Shown here one piece after another: positions 13,500-23,364 of a stretch of 64,000 nucleotides of DNA. The translations under genes were made by a program, and so were the position numbers. A model generated the notes under the pieces. That model worked only from the letters and a program-made list of their open reading frames with translations, was not told where the DNA came from and did not search any database. Origin of the DNA: Rehmannia glutinosa (Eukaryota; Streptophyta; Magnoliopsida; Lamiales; Orobanchaceae); the NCBI GenBank assembly GCA_016081115.2, contig CM071933.1, forward strand, positions 58,666,660 through 58,730,659. Reading direction: 5' to 3'. Numbering within the stretch: position 1 is the stretch's first letter; each line of letters opens with the position of its first letter.

Positions 13500-14560
13500 A
13501 GACCTTTTTCTTTCTTCTTCATTCTGTATTTGTTGACTACAGGATATGGGCGATCAATGGCATAGTGACTTGGTTGCCTACGAGTTCAAAGATAGATATT
13601 CAACCTTTTGATCAGCTCTTTCCATTCTTGGATTGTCACCCTTTGATATTTGACTTTTTGATGATGTTCTCTTGTTTGCCTATCTTCCCTTGACTTGGAG
13701 TGAGCCGAGTGTCTTCTCGGAAGATTCGCCCTTGCCTCTCTTGTAGTTCTTATTGAAGAACTTGTTGAACCTTTAACCATCAGGGCTATTTTTCGGATCA
13801 ATGACTTCTTTGACCTCGGCTCTCTTTCCATCTTAACAATTAGAGCAGTTGTTTTGGGTACAACTGTCTCTTCTCGATCTTTTTCTTCTCGGCTCAAATT
13901 CGTAGGCTTTGAGATCCGAGAATAGTTCATGGTTGGAGGTCTTTGATAGGTCCATGGAATGTCTTAGTGCCATGACCTTCATTTCCCATTCAGCTGGGAG
14001 ACTTTTTAGAATCTTCATACACATTTCTTTTTGTGTATACTCCTTACCAAGTGCGAGATAGCTCGTTGGTGATTTTACGTGAACCGAGCATCCAATTGAT
14101 CCAGGTTTTCTCCTGCGATCATTTTGAAATTCTCAAATTTTTGTACAGCCACTGATAATTTATTTTCTTTGATTTGCTCTGAGCCTTCACAAATCAATGT
14201 TAGTTTGTCCCAGATTTCCTTAGCCGTTTTGCATGATTTGACTTTGTTGAACATGGCTTTGTCCAAGGTTTTGTAAAGGATGTCCTTGGCTACATTGTCC
14301 AGGTTGTATCTTTTTCTGTCATCATTTGTCCATTCAGTTCTTGGTTTTTCAACCATAGCTGGTCTAGGGGCAACATCCTCTTCACCTTCAGCTGCAGCTC
14401 TTCTTACAGTTGTGTTCACCTTTAAGATTTGCAGTGGCCCATCCTCTATCACTATCCACATTTCATCATGTAATGCTGATAGGTGAGCCTGCATACGAAT
14501 TTTCCAATCATCAAATTCTTCAATTGTGAACATGGGAATTCGTGTCAAATTTTCTTCCAT
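13500..14560 (-). pseudogene. Copia gag of element B, N-terminal half
   Basis: This encodes the capsid-type Gag. The start ATG at 14560 opens MEENLTRIPMFTIEEFDDWK. A UBN2-type gag core follows (EMWIVIEDGP, YNLDNVAKDILYKTL, CKTAKEIWDKLTLICEGS, ENLDQLDARFT). After a break, a second frame gives MCMKILKSLPAEWEMKVMAL and a basic region. The zinc knuckle expected near 13500-13570 (intact in copy G) is scrambled. Several frameshifts lie at or near CAG/CTG words. Copy G at 30750-31976 is the better template for this gene. Confidence 0.85.
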
Positions 14561-14674
14561 GATAATTAAATTTTAATGATAAAAGGAGTTTTGAAAATTT
14601 AAGTATTAAAGCGGACTTTGAAAAGTTTGGAGATCTAGTTCAAGAACCGGTGCGGAAGGCTCAATGAACCAACC

Positions 14675-14686
14675 GCCTCGATACCA
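14675..14686 (-). other. Primer-binding site of element B (initiator-Met tRNA type)
   Basis: In element sense the LTR end is followed by AG and then TGGTATCGAGG. The plant initiator-Met primer site is TGGTATCAGAGC, so the first seven bases agree and the rest is eroded. Confidence 0.8.
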
Positions 14687-14688
14687 CT

Positions 14689-16255
14689 TGTAGGTCCCAA
14701 GGGGTGTGAGTGTAAGGTTTAGAAGGGGGTTGAATAAACCTTACCAAATTTTTCGATTTAGTCCTTTTAAAAGTTGAGTTGACACTACAATTTGTGTCCT
14801 TGGCGGACAACCAATTTAGTTAATCAAGAGTTAGTCACTCAACAGACTGATCGAGTTGTTGATGGAATAACTCATTTGTTAAGACCGAGTTAGCTCAATT
14901 GTGGTTTGATTTCATTGGAAGACTTAACACCCTTAATATGGTTTAGTAAAGATTTAAAGCTTGATTTAGTACTTAGAGATTATCTAATGGATAGCAAATA
15001 TGTCGTGAGAATTAAACAAATATGATGCAGGAATTAAAGTCTTTGAAATGTAAAAGACACGATAAGTTTTTATAGAGGTTCGAAGATGGGGTAATTCTTC
15101 TACTCCTCTCTTCTCCAACTCCTGGAGGAATCCACTAGGTATTGATCAAGATACAAAGTGGTACAGTCCGGATACAAGTCTTGATCACACGGTGACTTGA
15201 TCCTTTGGGACTCGGTCTGGAGACGCCTTGATCACTCGGTGGCTTCTCATACGACTCGGCTTCTTCACAGGCATTTTGCTTGCTACTACAGCCCACTTGC
15301 TCAAGCTCTTTGGATTTGATCACTAAGCCCTCCAAAAGTTCAATACTTGGTTCAACCTTGAACCTTCCTACAATCCTTCGTGGAATGTAGACCCCTTGAT
15401 TCTTCAGGAATTTCCTCTTCAACCGATTGAAGTTATCTTTCCTTCACAGGTGAGTGTTGGATTGATGTTCTTCGTAGTGTAGACTTGAGGATTAAGCGTT
15501 TAATAACTTGAGAATATTTCAGGTTACAAAATGTTTCTTTCTTGCTTGTATGGTCAAGGTAACCTATGTAATCTTCGTGACCTTTTCTCAGAGTTATTCC
15601 TCAGCCTTTTATAGTGATCTTTCAAAAATCTGCCCGTTGAAGAGATAGGCTTATTTTTGAAAGTCACTTGTGGTTGTTGGCTTGTCTTGTTGCAGTCCTT
15701 GGAATTGCCGTTTCCTTGTATGAATTGTTCTTCAGCTTTTCAGAGTTCTGACACGGTGTAGTGCTTCTCATTGGTTTATTCCTTTTGCACGCTTTTGGGA
15801 CTGAGCACTTCGAGAAAGGTAGCATGGAGATATTACTTGTTTAAGTAATTCTCTTGATTTTTGCGGCAACGGATCTTTTGATTATCTCGACTTGACCGCA
15901 TTTCCTTGCTTTCCAGGTGACTTAGAGTCGCCTTCCAATCATTGGATGACTCTTCCATCACTTCAACTTGAGACTTGGCTTTTCTTGAGTTGACTTGATC
16001 GATACTCCACTCACCGCATCTCATTTGTTCCTTGATAGAGTTCCGTCTTCTCTTCTTTGCCATACTCATTTGTCTTGCAACGGAGTCTTCCTTCTAGTCT
16101 CCATTGTCTTCTTGCATGTTTGGGCATAGCTGACTTAACTCAGCTTGACAGCCCTATTTATTACAGTGCAGTTTACAACAAAAATTGGGGTGCCAACTTC
16201 CTATTCTAAGTTTTACATGGCATTCATCAAAATCTAAACAATAAATTTCCCAACA
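14689..16255 (-). repeat. 5' LTR of element B
   Basis: Same ends as the partner LTR; the TATA box is at 15606-15613 on the minus strand. The LTR abuts the primer-binding site at its left edge and the AGGAG duplication at its right edge. Small substitutions and indels separate it from the 3' LTR, almost all at CAG, CTG or CAGCTG words. Confidence 0.95.
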
Positions 16256-16425
16256 AGGAGTTTCCAGTGGCGATCCTCGATAGAAAAATACACTCCTTAA
16301 GAAATAGAGATGTTGATTTAGTTAAAGTGCAATGGAGTAGGCATGGAAAAGAGGAGGCGACATGGGAAATAGAAGATGTGATGAAGGACAAATATCCAAA
16401 TCTTCCGACAATTAGTAAGTTCTGA
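16256..16425 (+). pseudogene. C-terminal chromodomain-like tail of the element A polyprotein
   Basis: This segment continues the integrase reading frame after removal of the inserted copia element. It encodes PVAILDRKIHSLRNRDVD, then LVKVQWSRHGKEEATWE and a YPNLPTISKF end with a TGA stop. The pattern PVxILDRKxxxLRNK...VKVxWxxHxxEEATWE is typical of the integrase-fused chromodomain of Tekay/Del chromoviruses, which is thought to guide insertion to heterochromatin. No stop codon is seen in this piece. It is too short for the ORF list but well supported by its position directly before the polypurine tract and LTR. Confidence 0.88.
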
Positions 16426-16446
16426 ATTTCGAGGACGAAATTTTTC

Positions 16447-16460
16447 ATAGTGGGGGAGGG
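16447..16460 (+). other. Polypurine tract of element A
   Basis: A G-rich purine run (core TGGGGGAGGG) lies immediately before the LTR start TGTAATACCC. It is the expected primer for plus-strand DNA synthesis. It follows the polyprotein stop by about 20 bases, the usual spacing in this clade. Confidence 0.85.
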
Positions 16461-18876
16461 TGTAATACCCGGTTTTAGAATTTGAATCTCAAAATTTTAT
16501 GGAATTTTTTTGCAATTTTTAAGGAATTAGATTAGTAATTTATTGGGATTTATAGCTAATTAAGATTATTATTTAAAATATATAATTTGGGTAGAAAAAT
16601 AATAAATTTAATTACGGGACTTCTTATTATTTTCAATTCAAAACCGAATTATTTCAATTCCAATTACGATACAATTAAGCATTCTTTCAGTTCATTTGTG
16701 GCCCAAATCACCAAACCAAATTTAAAAGCCCATTTAATATTTACTATATATAGTTGTTTACACCTTTGGTAATTTCCAAAATCAGAAACTTTCCTTAAGA
16801 GGTAAGTAACCTCTCTCTCCCTCACTCAGCCTTTCGGCAGCAAAGCCGCCGCCGGCCACCACCATCGCCGCCGGCCACCGGCGGTGGAAATTAACAAACC
16901 ATATCTTATTCAAATCCTTTCATCGCCTCGTTCTAAATCTCAATTCAGAATTTCGATTTGAATCCCCGTTCGCCGGCAAATCGCTGGTAAAGTTGAAAAT
17001 TCGAAACCTTTGACTCAAGATCTACGGAGATCCGACATTGGATTTTCACAAACCTTACACCGTTGGAAAGACCATTCAATTAGGTTTCTAACGCCATCCC
17101 CCAATCTCAGATCGGAGCTCTAGATAGCCGGCAAATCGTCGGAGACGTCTGTAAAAACTCTATTCCAATTCACCAACGCCGCCATCTTTGACCGCCGATT
17201 CCCGGCGATCCACCAGACCAAAATTGATGGACCATACACTGTTCTCTTCGTCTTTTCAAAGGGTTCAAAGCCCACCAATCAATTTCATTATTCGAGTTTG
17301 GTTGCACCGTGAATCAAAGTCGAAAGTCTTACGAAATTTCTTCTATTTTTGCCATTTTTTTCATCCATTTCCCATTTGCTCTTTTACTCTCTCCGTTCAC
17401 GTTGCCGGAGGCCACCATGTCAGGTCTAGGAGGTGTCTGGGAGTTGGGTTGAGGTGGTGGTAAGTGGCGGCGATGCACAGAGCCCCGCCGCTGTGTGTGT
17501 GTTGTGTTGTGTGCGTGCGTGTATTTTTTCGGCCAACAGTGGCCGAAAATGGCTAGGGGTTGGGTGGGAGAGGTCCCCGACAGCGAGGGTTGCTGGTTCG
17601 GGGCAGTGTCGAAGGTCGGGACGGTGGCAAACGGCGGTATGGATGTTAGGAGTGAAAGTTGGAAGTATTGGGGAGGACAAACAAAATTTGAAATTCTTTC
17701 GGACTTGCTTGCAATTTTCGAAAACTTCAGTTTGACTCCCTCCAAGTTTCACTTTATCCTCCCAAACCAGCTTATCCAAAATTTCAGATTGAACACCAAT
17801 ATTTTGAATTAATTTTCGAAATTCACTGAACTACCCCAAACCTTTTTAATTAAAATTCCTTAAGTCCTAACTTTCTCATTTTCGACTCGAAAGGGGTCAA
17901 ACGAACTCTGATTGACCTCAAATTTGAACCATAGTCTCGTTATACCTTTGTCATACGCAAGGTATATTCAAAATAATAATATTGCCCCTCAATCTTCCAA
18001 ATTCAAGAAAACAACATCCGAACATCCTTATTATTCCGTTTCGCTCCTAATTTCTTCATTTCACATCCAAATGCCCCCAAATTTTAAAATAGGTTTATCT
18101 AGCATATTTAAATTAATATATATTATTACATTTTCATTCCAGGCTTCTAAGACATATTATGCTATTTTGTATAGGAGACGAGATTGAGCCCGGGAATTAG
18201 GACTTGCATCCTGCACAATCATTTTGCACATCAAAAAGGTGGGGTTACCTTTACACTTAATCATGTACTATTGCTATTCAATGCAAGTTGACTGTTTAAT
18301 TAATCATGATTAGTATGTTTTGCATGAATCCCATGTTGCGGTTATACCGTACATGTTACATATTTATGTGTTGTAGGGATGATCACTTCACATTATGAGC
18401 TCGTACATATTACAAAGTAACGGTTTCTCTGTACAAATGCCACGTATGATGCATTTCTGCTAGTTGTATTTAATTATGCATTCGCTTAAGTGTACCCCAC
18501 TGAGTGTATTTTTCATAGTACTCACCCTATTTTACATCTTTCAGATTGAGGCGAGGTACAACACGAAAACTTAGGCATGATGAAATACTTTTGGATTCCC
18601 AAAGTCCTTACTTCCATTTTTCTTAAACTTTAAACTGATAAACTGAAGTTTGTAAATTAACTTTATTTTGTTTGCTGTTGAGATGAGCTATGACTTATCT
18701 ACTTATATAATGTTTCCGCTCTATTTTGTGAATTGGGCTAACTTGCCTGTGAACGTGGTTATTGATATTGATTATTTGAAATTTCTGTCTAGATCTAAAG
18801 TTATTTAAAGTTAGGTACAGACTAATGTAGCGTTCCTTAAGCCCAAAACTACAATTTTCAAAATTGGGGCGTTACA
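16461..18876 (+). repeat. 3' LTR of element A (about 2.4 kb)
   Basis: The LTR is bounded by TGTAATACCC and GGGGCGTTACA, so the ends form a short imperfect inverted repeat. A TATA-like run (TATATATAG) lies at 16745-16753. It is followed by a GC-rich stretch with CCGCCGCCGG words (about 16830-17240) that resembles a transcribed leader. Another GC-rich block occupies about 17400-17640. Open frames in this region on both strands have no recognisable protein features and I treat them as chance. The base after the LTR (AAAAT, 18877-18881) is the expected right copy of the target duplication; the left copy is outside the window. Confidence 0.85.
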
Positions 18877-19672
18877 AAATTGATGAATTGTTGTAATTCT
18901 TGTATGATTGTGATGGTAATTATGCATGTTGATGATATATGATTGTAGAAATCGGATTGGTGTTGATTTGTTTGGCATGATTATATTTACAAATGTCATA
19001 CACAATTTCAATTTAATCCTCTGCGTGCCAAGTGTTTGATAAAACGCCTCTATGAAAATTTCATCTTTTGCATGAATCTCTTGATTATAATTGTCTTATA
19101 TATTTATAGAGATCATGTTTTATCCATCAAATGAACTTCTATAGACTTATATATTTGATTCAATGCGCACTTTGATATATATTTATGATGTTTTTATCGT
19201 GCTAATAGTCTTTTTGATGATTCCAAAGAGGGAAAAATGGAATGAGCTCATAAGCTTATGTTTTGATCAATTGAGCTAAAAAAGCTCGCAGAAAAAGCTA
19301 TAAGCTGCGGATGAAAAAGCTATAAACTGTGGATGGATTTTAGACTAATGACTGCATAATGGACTATTACTTATGACTAATGACTTATATTTGACAAGGG
19401 GAGCTTTTAAGCTCTTGATCTTCAAGTCATATTTGCAAAAGCTGAGCTTTTAGCTTTTAGTTGATTATCTCTATGCTTTCTTTTGTTTAGCATGTTGATA
19501 GAGGAAGCTTATTTAAAATGTTTTGAAAAATCTTTGCTCCTATCCTTATGATTTTAATAATGAAAAGTGCTGCTTAAAATGGATAGTTTATTTTGACCGG
19601 AAAAACGTATTTCGTTTTAAAATTCGATCTCCCAAAATTGTTTTGGTTTGTAATCATCAGAAGGGGGGAGTT
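18877..19672 (+). other. Internal 3' tail of element C, non-coding
   Basis: AT-rich sequence with no ORF of note, containing repeated words around ATAAGCTTAT and AAAAAGCTATAA. It aligns by eye with the 3' internal tail of element D. It ends in a polypurine tract (AAGGGGGGAGTT, about 19661-19672) directly before the LTR. Confidence 0.75.
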
Positions 19673-20744
19673 TGTTAGATAAGTATTTTTATTATAATTT
19701 TGTTGATTTCATATAATTGAGTTTTATACCAAAACAATGTCCCCAAATGTTGTCCAAATACTTCAAAACAATTTAAATGATTTTTACTAATTTTTTGGAG
19801 TATTTCTTGAACTTTATTTTTTGAAAAAAATTGGACAACTTCTCTATTTTGAGGTCAACCGGTCACCCTATAGGGCAACCCGTACCTGAAAGTTTGTCAA
19901 AATAGAGAACAACCAATTTGCTGAAATTGGGGGGGTCAACCGGTGTCTGAGTTAAAGCCCTTTTTCTGAATTTGTCACTGTTTCAAGGTGGAACGGTCGA
20001 ACATGAGGGGGACTGGTCCAACCCCAGGTCGACTGGTCCAACCCCCAGGGCAACCCGTGTTTAAATATTTCAAACGTATTTTTCTTGTTAGTGGTCGACC
20101 GGTCGCTCTAAGGTTATATCAGCAACAACTAGACAACGTTTCATGAAACTATGGAATTAATTCTAACAACTATTTTCTTAGATTAATTGGTATTTTTTTT
20201 ACATATTTCACTCTTCTAGGAGGAGCCTATGTTTCAAGAAGCTCTCCTATAAATACTTGAAGGCTTGAGAAATCAAGACAAGACAACACAACACAAATAA
20301 CAAGCAACAATAGGAAAACTTCTTGTTCTTCACTTTCAACATACTGGTAGTATTTAGCCTAAGTTTTACACTTGTACATATTAAGTATTAGGATTCCCTT
20401 CTTGATTACACTTGCACTTTTGAGTTGTAATTGTTTGATAAATGGTTTTATCATGATTTTGATGATTTTGTTTTTATACCAAAACAATATTTTTAATGGT
20501 TGTCCAAATACTCCTAAATGATTTAAAATGGTTTTAAATATTTTCCGGAGTATTTCTTCAAGTCTATTTTCGACAAAATTGGACAACGCTTTTATATGAT
20601 TTTGTGTCAAGTGTTTTTACATCAAAACAATGTCCCTGAATGTTGTCCTAATACTCCCGATTGGTCTAAAATGTTTTTACTATTTTTTGGAGTATTTCTT
20701 GAAGTTTATTTTCGATATAAAATTGGGCAACACTTACGTTTCAG

Positions 20745-21055
20745 GCTCGACCGGTTGCCCTATAGGGCAACCGTACCTGTGTTGAGTTTTGGAACAGAAA
20801 AAGGGATGGAGGAAAACTTGAGGGGGGCGACCGGTCGACCTGGAGGTCGACTGGTAGGGGCGACCGGTCGACCATAGGGCGACCGATGCCTGGGAAGCCT
20901 CCTCAAGGTACAGTCTTCTCTGTTTCATGTTTTAACTACCCCCAACCGGTCCAACATGAGGGCGACCGGTCGCACCCCCCTCCGACCAGTCCCCCTGTGT
21001 AAAAATTGCATAGTTTTCAATTTCAACTTATCTCTGCGTGACCGGTCGAACCCCT
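20745..21055 (+). promoter_or_regulatory. ACCGGT / GGTCGACC box cluster in U3 of element D
   Basis: Within about 310 bases upstream of the TATA box there are six ACCGGT hexamers. Several lie in the palindromic context GACCGGTC or GACCGGTCGACC (20830, 20862, 20966, 21041). Variants such as GGTCGACTGGT lie between them. The same boxes occur in the LTRs of C (19857-20110) and I (48290-48420) and once inside D (25395-25430). They look like multiple copies of a transcription-factor site or a decayed short tandem repeat; which one cannot be decided here. Confidence 0.6.
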
Positions 21056-21204
21056 CGTTTGACAGCAAACTATCCGTTGAGTTTGCAGACAACTTTTCGT
21101 TAATTTGAGGGGTTGATTTCTAACAACTCTTTTCTTCAATTGTCTTGGTATTTTTTACAGATTTCATGACCCCAAGAGGAGCCTATCATGTACAAGACAT
21201 CTTC

Positions 21205-21212
21205 TATAAATA
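21205..21212 (+). promoter_or_regulatory. TATA box of the element D LTR promoter
   Basis: TATAAATA, conserved at 27271-27278 in the 3' LTR, at 20248-20255 in C and at 48026-48033 (minus strand) in I. A transcription start about 25-35 bases downstream would place the hairpin array in the RNA leader. Confidence 0.75.
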
Positions 21213-21447
21213 GAGAAAGAATTGAAGCAACACAATAAGAGAGAAAACTACAACACAACAAGATACACTCAAGAATACACTTGTTCTTACATTGTCTTAT
21301 TTCTTGTTGTAATTTGCCTAGCTATTCACTTTCACATTCTTGAGGTCTAGGCTATTCTTGATTACACTTGCACTCAATTGTATAATTCATTATCGAGTTG
21401 TAATCTTGAATTTTTGGGTTATCATTCAACACAAGATATCCTTGTGA

Positions 21448-21705
21448 GTGTTCTTGTGGTAAGAACACACTTGGGTGATCTAGGTGTTAGGTGTAAGAAG
21501 ATTGTGGTAATCTTCTTGTCGAGGTGTTGAAGAGTGTGGTGCTCTTCAAGGTTGAAGATTGTGGTAATCTTCACATGGTGCCGTTGGAGATTGTGGTAAT
21601 CTTCAAGAGAGATTGTGGTAATCTCAAAGGTGGTGTTGAAGAAGAGTGTGGTGCTCTTCAAGGTGTTGTTGTAAGTTGGTGTTGTATTAATTTTGGTAAT
21701 TAATA
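21448..21705 (+). other. Array of eight hairpins with (G/T)TGGT loops in the element D LTR
   Basis: Eight short inverted repeats follow one another. Arms and positions: GTGTTCTT/AAGAACAC 21448-21468; AAGAAGATT/AATCTTCTT 21495-21517; TTGAAGAGT/GCTCTTCAA 21526-21549 region; TGAAGATT/AATCTTCA 21553-21573; TTGGAGATT/AATCTTCAA 21584-21606; GAGATT/AATCTC 21609-21625; GAAGAGT/GCTCTTC 21641-21659; TATTAATT/AATTAATA 21685-21705. The first seven have the loop GTGGT, the last TTGGT. They lie downstream of the TATA box and so should be in the RNA leader. Related copies keep the pairing with changed bases. No known RNA family is recognised. Confidence 0.8.
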
Positions 21706-21925
21706 AAATATTTTTTATTTTTGAAATCCATCCCGGATATACTGGGGTGGTAGAGGATTAGGCCCTAGGTGGGTTGAACCTCTATAAATCGACGTGTGCT
21801 GTTTACTTTCCGCACCGTTATTATTGTCTTTGAGCATTCAGTTTGAAAAAGAGGGTAAAATCGAAAAGATGGAGATAATCTATTCACCCCCCCTTTAGAT
21901 TATCGTATCCGCTTGGACTTACAAG

Positions 21926-21938
21926 TGGTATCAGAGCC
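21926..21938 (+). other. Primer-binding site of element D (initiator-Met tRNA)
   Basis: TGGTATCAGAGCC begins two bases after the LTR end and is a perfect 13-base match to the usual plant initiator-Met primer site. Confidence 0.95.
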
Positions 21939-21993
21939 AAACTCTTTGGCAAGCTCGTTTCACATCGCGAGTGATGAGAAACGATCGCCGGCT

Positions 21994-23364
21994 ACGAACG
22001 AAGCTCATCTTACCGGCACCTCCACCACCAAGCCACCTCTATTTGATTCCAAAAATTATATATTTTGGAAAGAAAGAATGGAATGTTATTTACAAGGTTG
22101 CGGGTTCGATATTTGGAACATCGTCATAAATGGAGAATCCATTCCGATGATAGACACACCATACACCTTCAAAGGCCTCAAAGAGCTAAATGATAAAGAG
22201 AACAAAATCATCTCCTTAAATGGTAAAGCTCTCAATATTTTGTATTGTTCACTTACTAATTTGGAATATGAACATATTGTAGGAATTCGATCGGCACATG
22301 AAGTATGGAAAAAATTAGAAGTCATCTATGGAGTATATGCAAATGAAAGGAGTCAAACAAAAGCATCTACTTCTCAAAGGGATACAAGTTCAAATCTAAG
22401 GAACAAGCCTTTTACAACTTTCAACTATGAAGTAGTCGAACAATGTTTTATGGGCATCAAAGAAGAAAACGAGGTATGTCTTAAACCCTCTACTTCCTAT
22501 GATATTGTTATTCAAAATGATTATAGTGATTTGCAAAATGATTTTGATGATCTTCAAAATGAATTCCAAAATTTACTTGTTAAGTACAAAAATTTGAAAA
22601 AGGAATTCAATGTTTTGAAAAATGAAAAGGATAGTTTATTTACTTCCTATGAATCACTATCATGTGCTCTCACCACCACACTTGACAAGGTTAGAAACCT
22701 TGAAAAACAAAATAGTACTCTTGTTGAGGATATTAATTGCATTAAAAATGATTTATCAAAATCCAACTTGAGTACCAATAAATTGCCCAATGTTGTGAAT
22801 GTTTATGATTGTGATAATTTGAAGAGTAAACTTGATCATGAGCGTAATGGTATAAATCATATGAAAAGGAATCGAGTTCCTATGCATATTAGTGATGTTA
22901 CTTGCTTTTATTGCGGTAAGAAGGGTCATACGATAAATACTTGTCGGGCTAGAAATAGCTCTAATTATTGTTGGAGACCTAAAAGTCTCAAGACTAATCC
23001 CAAAGGACCCAAGCACTTGAGGGTACCACAAAACAATGTCATTTTAGGTACCCGGCAGATTAATAATCGAAAAAAATTCATGCCGCCAAGGAGACATCAA
23101 ATGAACATCTCATTTGATCAAAGAAGGAGAAAACATTTTCAACAAAGTAAATTTTCAAGAAGAGGATATAATCAAAAATGGGAAGAACACAATCCTTGGA
23201 AATGGCAAAGACATCATCAACAAGATGATTTTCCAAGAGAGAGACATTATCAACAATGGGGAGGACATAATCCTTGGAAATGGAGCAATAAGAAGAGTTA
23301 TCATCAACAAAATGACTTTCAAAAGGGAAGATACCATCAACAATGGGAACGGCACAACCCATGA
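21994..23364 (+). CDS. Copia-type Gag of element D
   Basis: The open frame runs without a stop from the LTR end to 23364. There is no in-frame ATG before residue WKERM (ATG near 22078). The codon at 21994 is ACG in a context (ATNEAHLTG) where gag proteins usually start, so an ATG may have mutated. Domains in order: a UBN2-type gag core (PPLFDSKNYIFWKERMECYL to IRSAHEVWKKLEVIYG); a long coiled coil of Asn/Leu/Lys/Asp heptads (NDFDDLQNEFQNLLVKYKNL onward); a CCHC zinc knuckle CFYCGKKGHTINTC at 22903-22944; and a C-terminal Gln/His/Trp-rich tail with three repeats of the type YxQQWxxHNPWKW. It would form the particle and bind RNA. No protease or pol follows. Confidence 0.85.
   Translation, partial: TNEAHLTGTSTTKPPLFDSKNYIFWKERMECYLQGCGFDIWNIVINGESIPMIDTPYTFKGLKELNDKENKIISLNGKALNILYCSLTNLEYEHIVGIRSAHEVWKKLEVIYGVYANERSQTKASTSQRDTSSNLRNKPFTTFNYEVVEQCFMGIKEENEVCLKPSTSYDIVIQNDYSDLQNDFDDLQNEFQNLLVKYKNLKKEFNVLKNEKDSLFTSYESLSCALTTTLDKVRNLEKQNSTLVEDINCIKNDLSKSNLSTNKLPNVVNVYDCDNLKSKLDHERNGINHMKRNRVPMHISDVTCFYCGKKGHTINTCRARNSSNYCWRPKSLKTNPKGPKHLRVPQNNVILGTRQINNRKKFMPPRRHQMNISFDQRRRKHFQQSKFSRRGYNQKWEEHNPWKWQRHHQQDDFPRERHYQQWGGHNPWKWSNKKSYHQQNDFQKGRYHQQWERHNP
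23155..23360 (+). repeat. Short tandem repeats in the C-terminal tail of the element D gag
   Basis: Units of roughly 66 bases encode variants of HNPWKW followed by a His/Gln-rich linker and YHQQW. Three units are visible. The tail is basic and aromatic, consistent with RNA binding, but this is inference. Confidence 0.65.

Larger units (their letters stand above)
2188..16255 (-). mobile_element. Element B: Sirevirus-like Ty1/copia retrotransposon, complete, reverse orientation
   Basis: A 14.07 kb element is flanked by a perfect 5 bp duplication AGGAG (2183-2187 and 16256-16260). It has LTRs of 1579 and 1567 bp. Read on the minus strand the order is LTR, primer-binding site, gag, protease, integrase, RT, RNase H, a long accessory ORF, polypurine tract, LTR. 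The copia order (integrase before RT) and the extra ORF after pol in a large element with long LTRs point to the Sirevirus (SIRE/Maximus) lineage. All ORFs are broken into many pieces. It is inserted in the chromodomain coding region of element A and is the same family as the forward element at 29038-43248. Confidence 0.93.
1..18876 (+). mobile_element. Element A: Ty3/gypsy chromovirus (Tekay/Del-like), 3' part, interrupted by element B
   Basis: The window opens inside the reverse transcriptase of a forward gypsy element. The order RT, RNase H, integrase, chromodomain-like tail, polypurine tract, 3' LTR is that of plant chromoviruses. A reverse copia element (2188-16255) sits between the integrase and the tail, and removing it together with one AGGAG copy rejoins the reading frame. 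The LTR begins TGTAATACCC and ends GGGGCGTTACA. The 5' LTR, gag and protease lie left of the window. Since A is followed directly by the 3' end of element C, A most likely inserted into C. Several internal stops show that A is dead. The clade is inferred from the chromodomain tail and LTR style, not from a search. Confidence 0.9.
20432..21923 (+). repeat. 5' LTR of element D
   Basis: It starts TGTTTGATAAATGG and ends GCTTGGACTTACA. From left to right it has a U3 region with six or more ACCGGT boxes often extended to GACCGGTCGACC (20750-21050), a TATA box at 21205-21212, and an array of short hairpins at 21448-21705. A short A-rich stretch precedes the LTR end. Small ORFs inside are chance. 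Confidence 0.95.

Noticed and set aside
17188..17812. Several ORFs of 90-140 codons on both strands in the A LTR
   Set aside because: They overlap each other on both strands in a GC-rich part of the LTR, with low-complexity composition and no recognisable motif.
20596..20928. ORFs in the D LTRs (20596-20877, 26723-27174 and others)
   Set aside because: They repeat in both LTRs simply because the LTRs are copies, and the frames are not kept between copies.
21448..21705. Regularly spaced short repeats as a CRISPR array
   Set aside because: The units are hairpins of changing arm sequence without constant repeats or spacers, in a plant retrotransposon LTR.
21926..21938. tRNA-like sequence TGGTATCAGAGCC
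   Set aside because: It is a primer-binding site complementary to the tRNA 3' end, not a tRNA gene; no cloverleaf is present.
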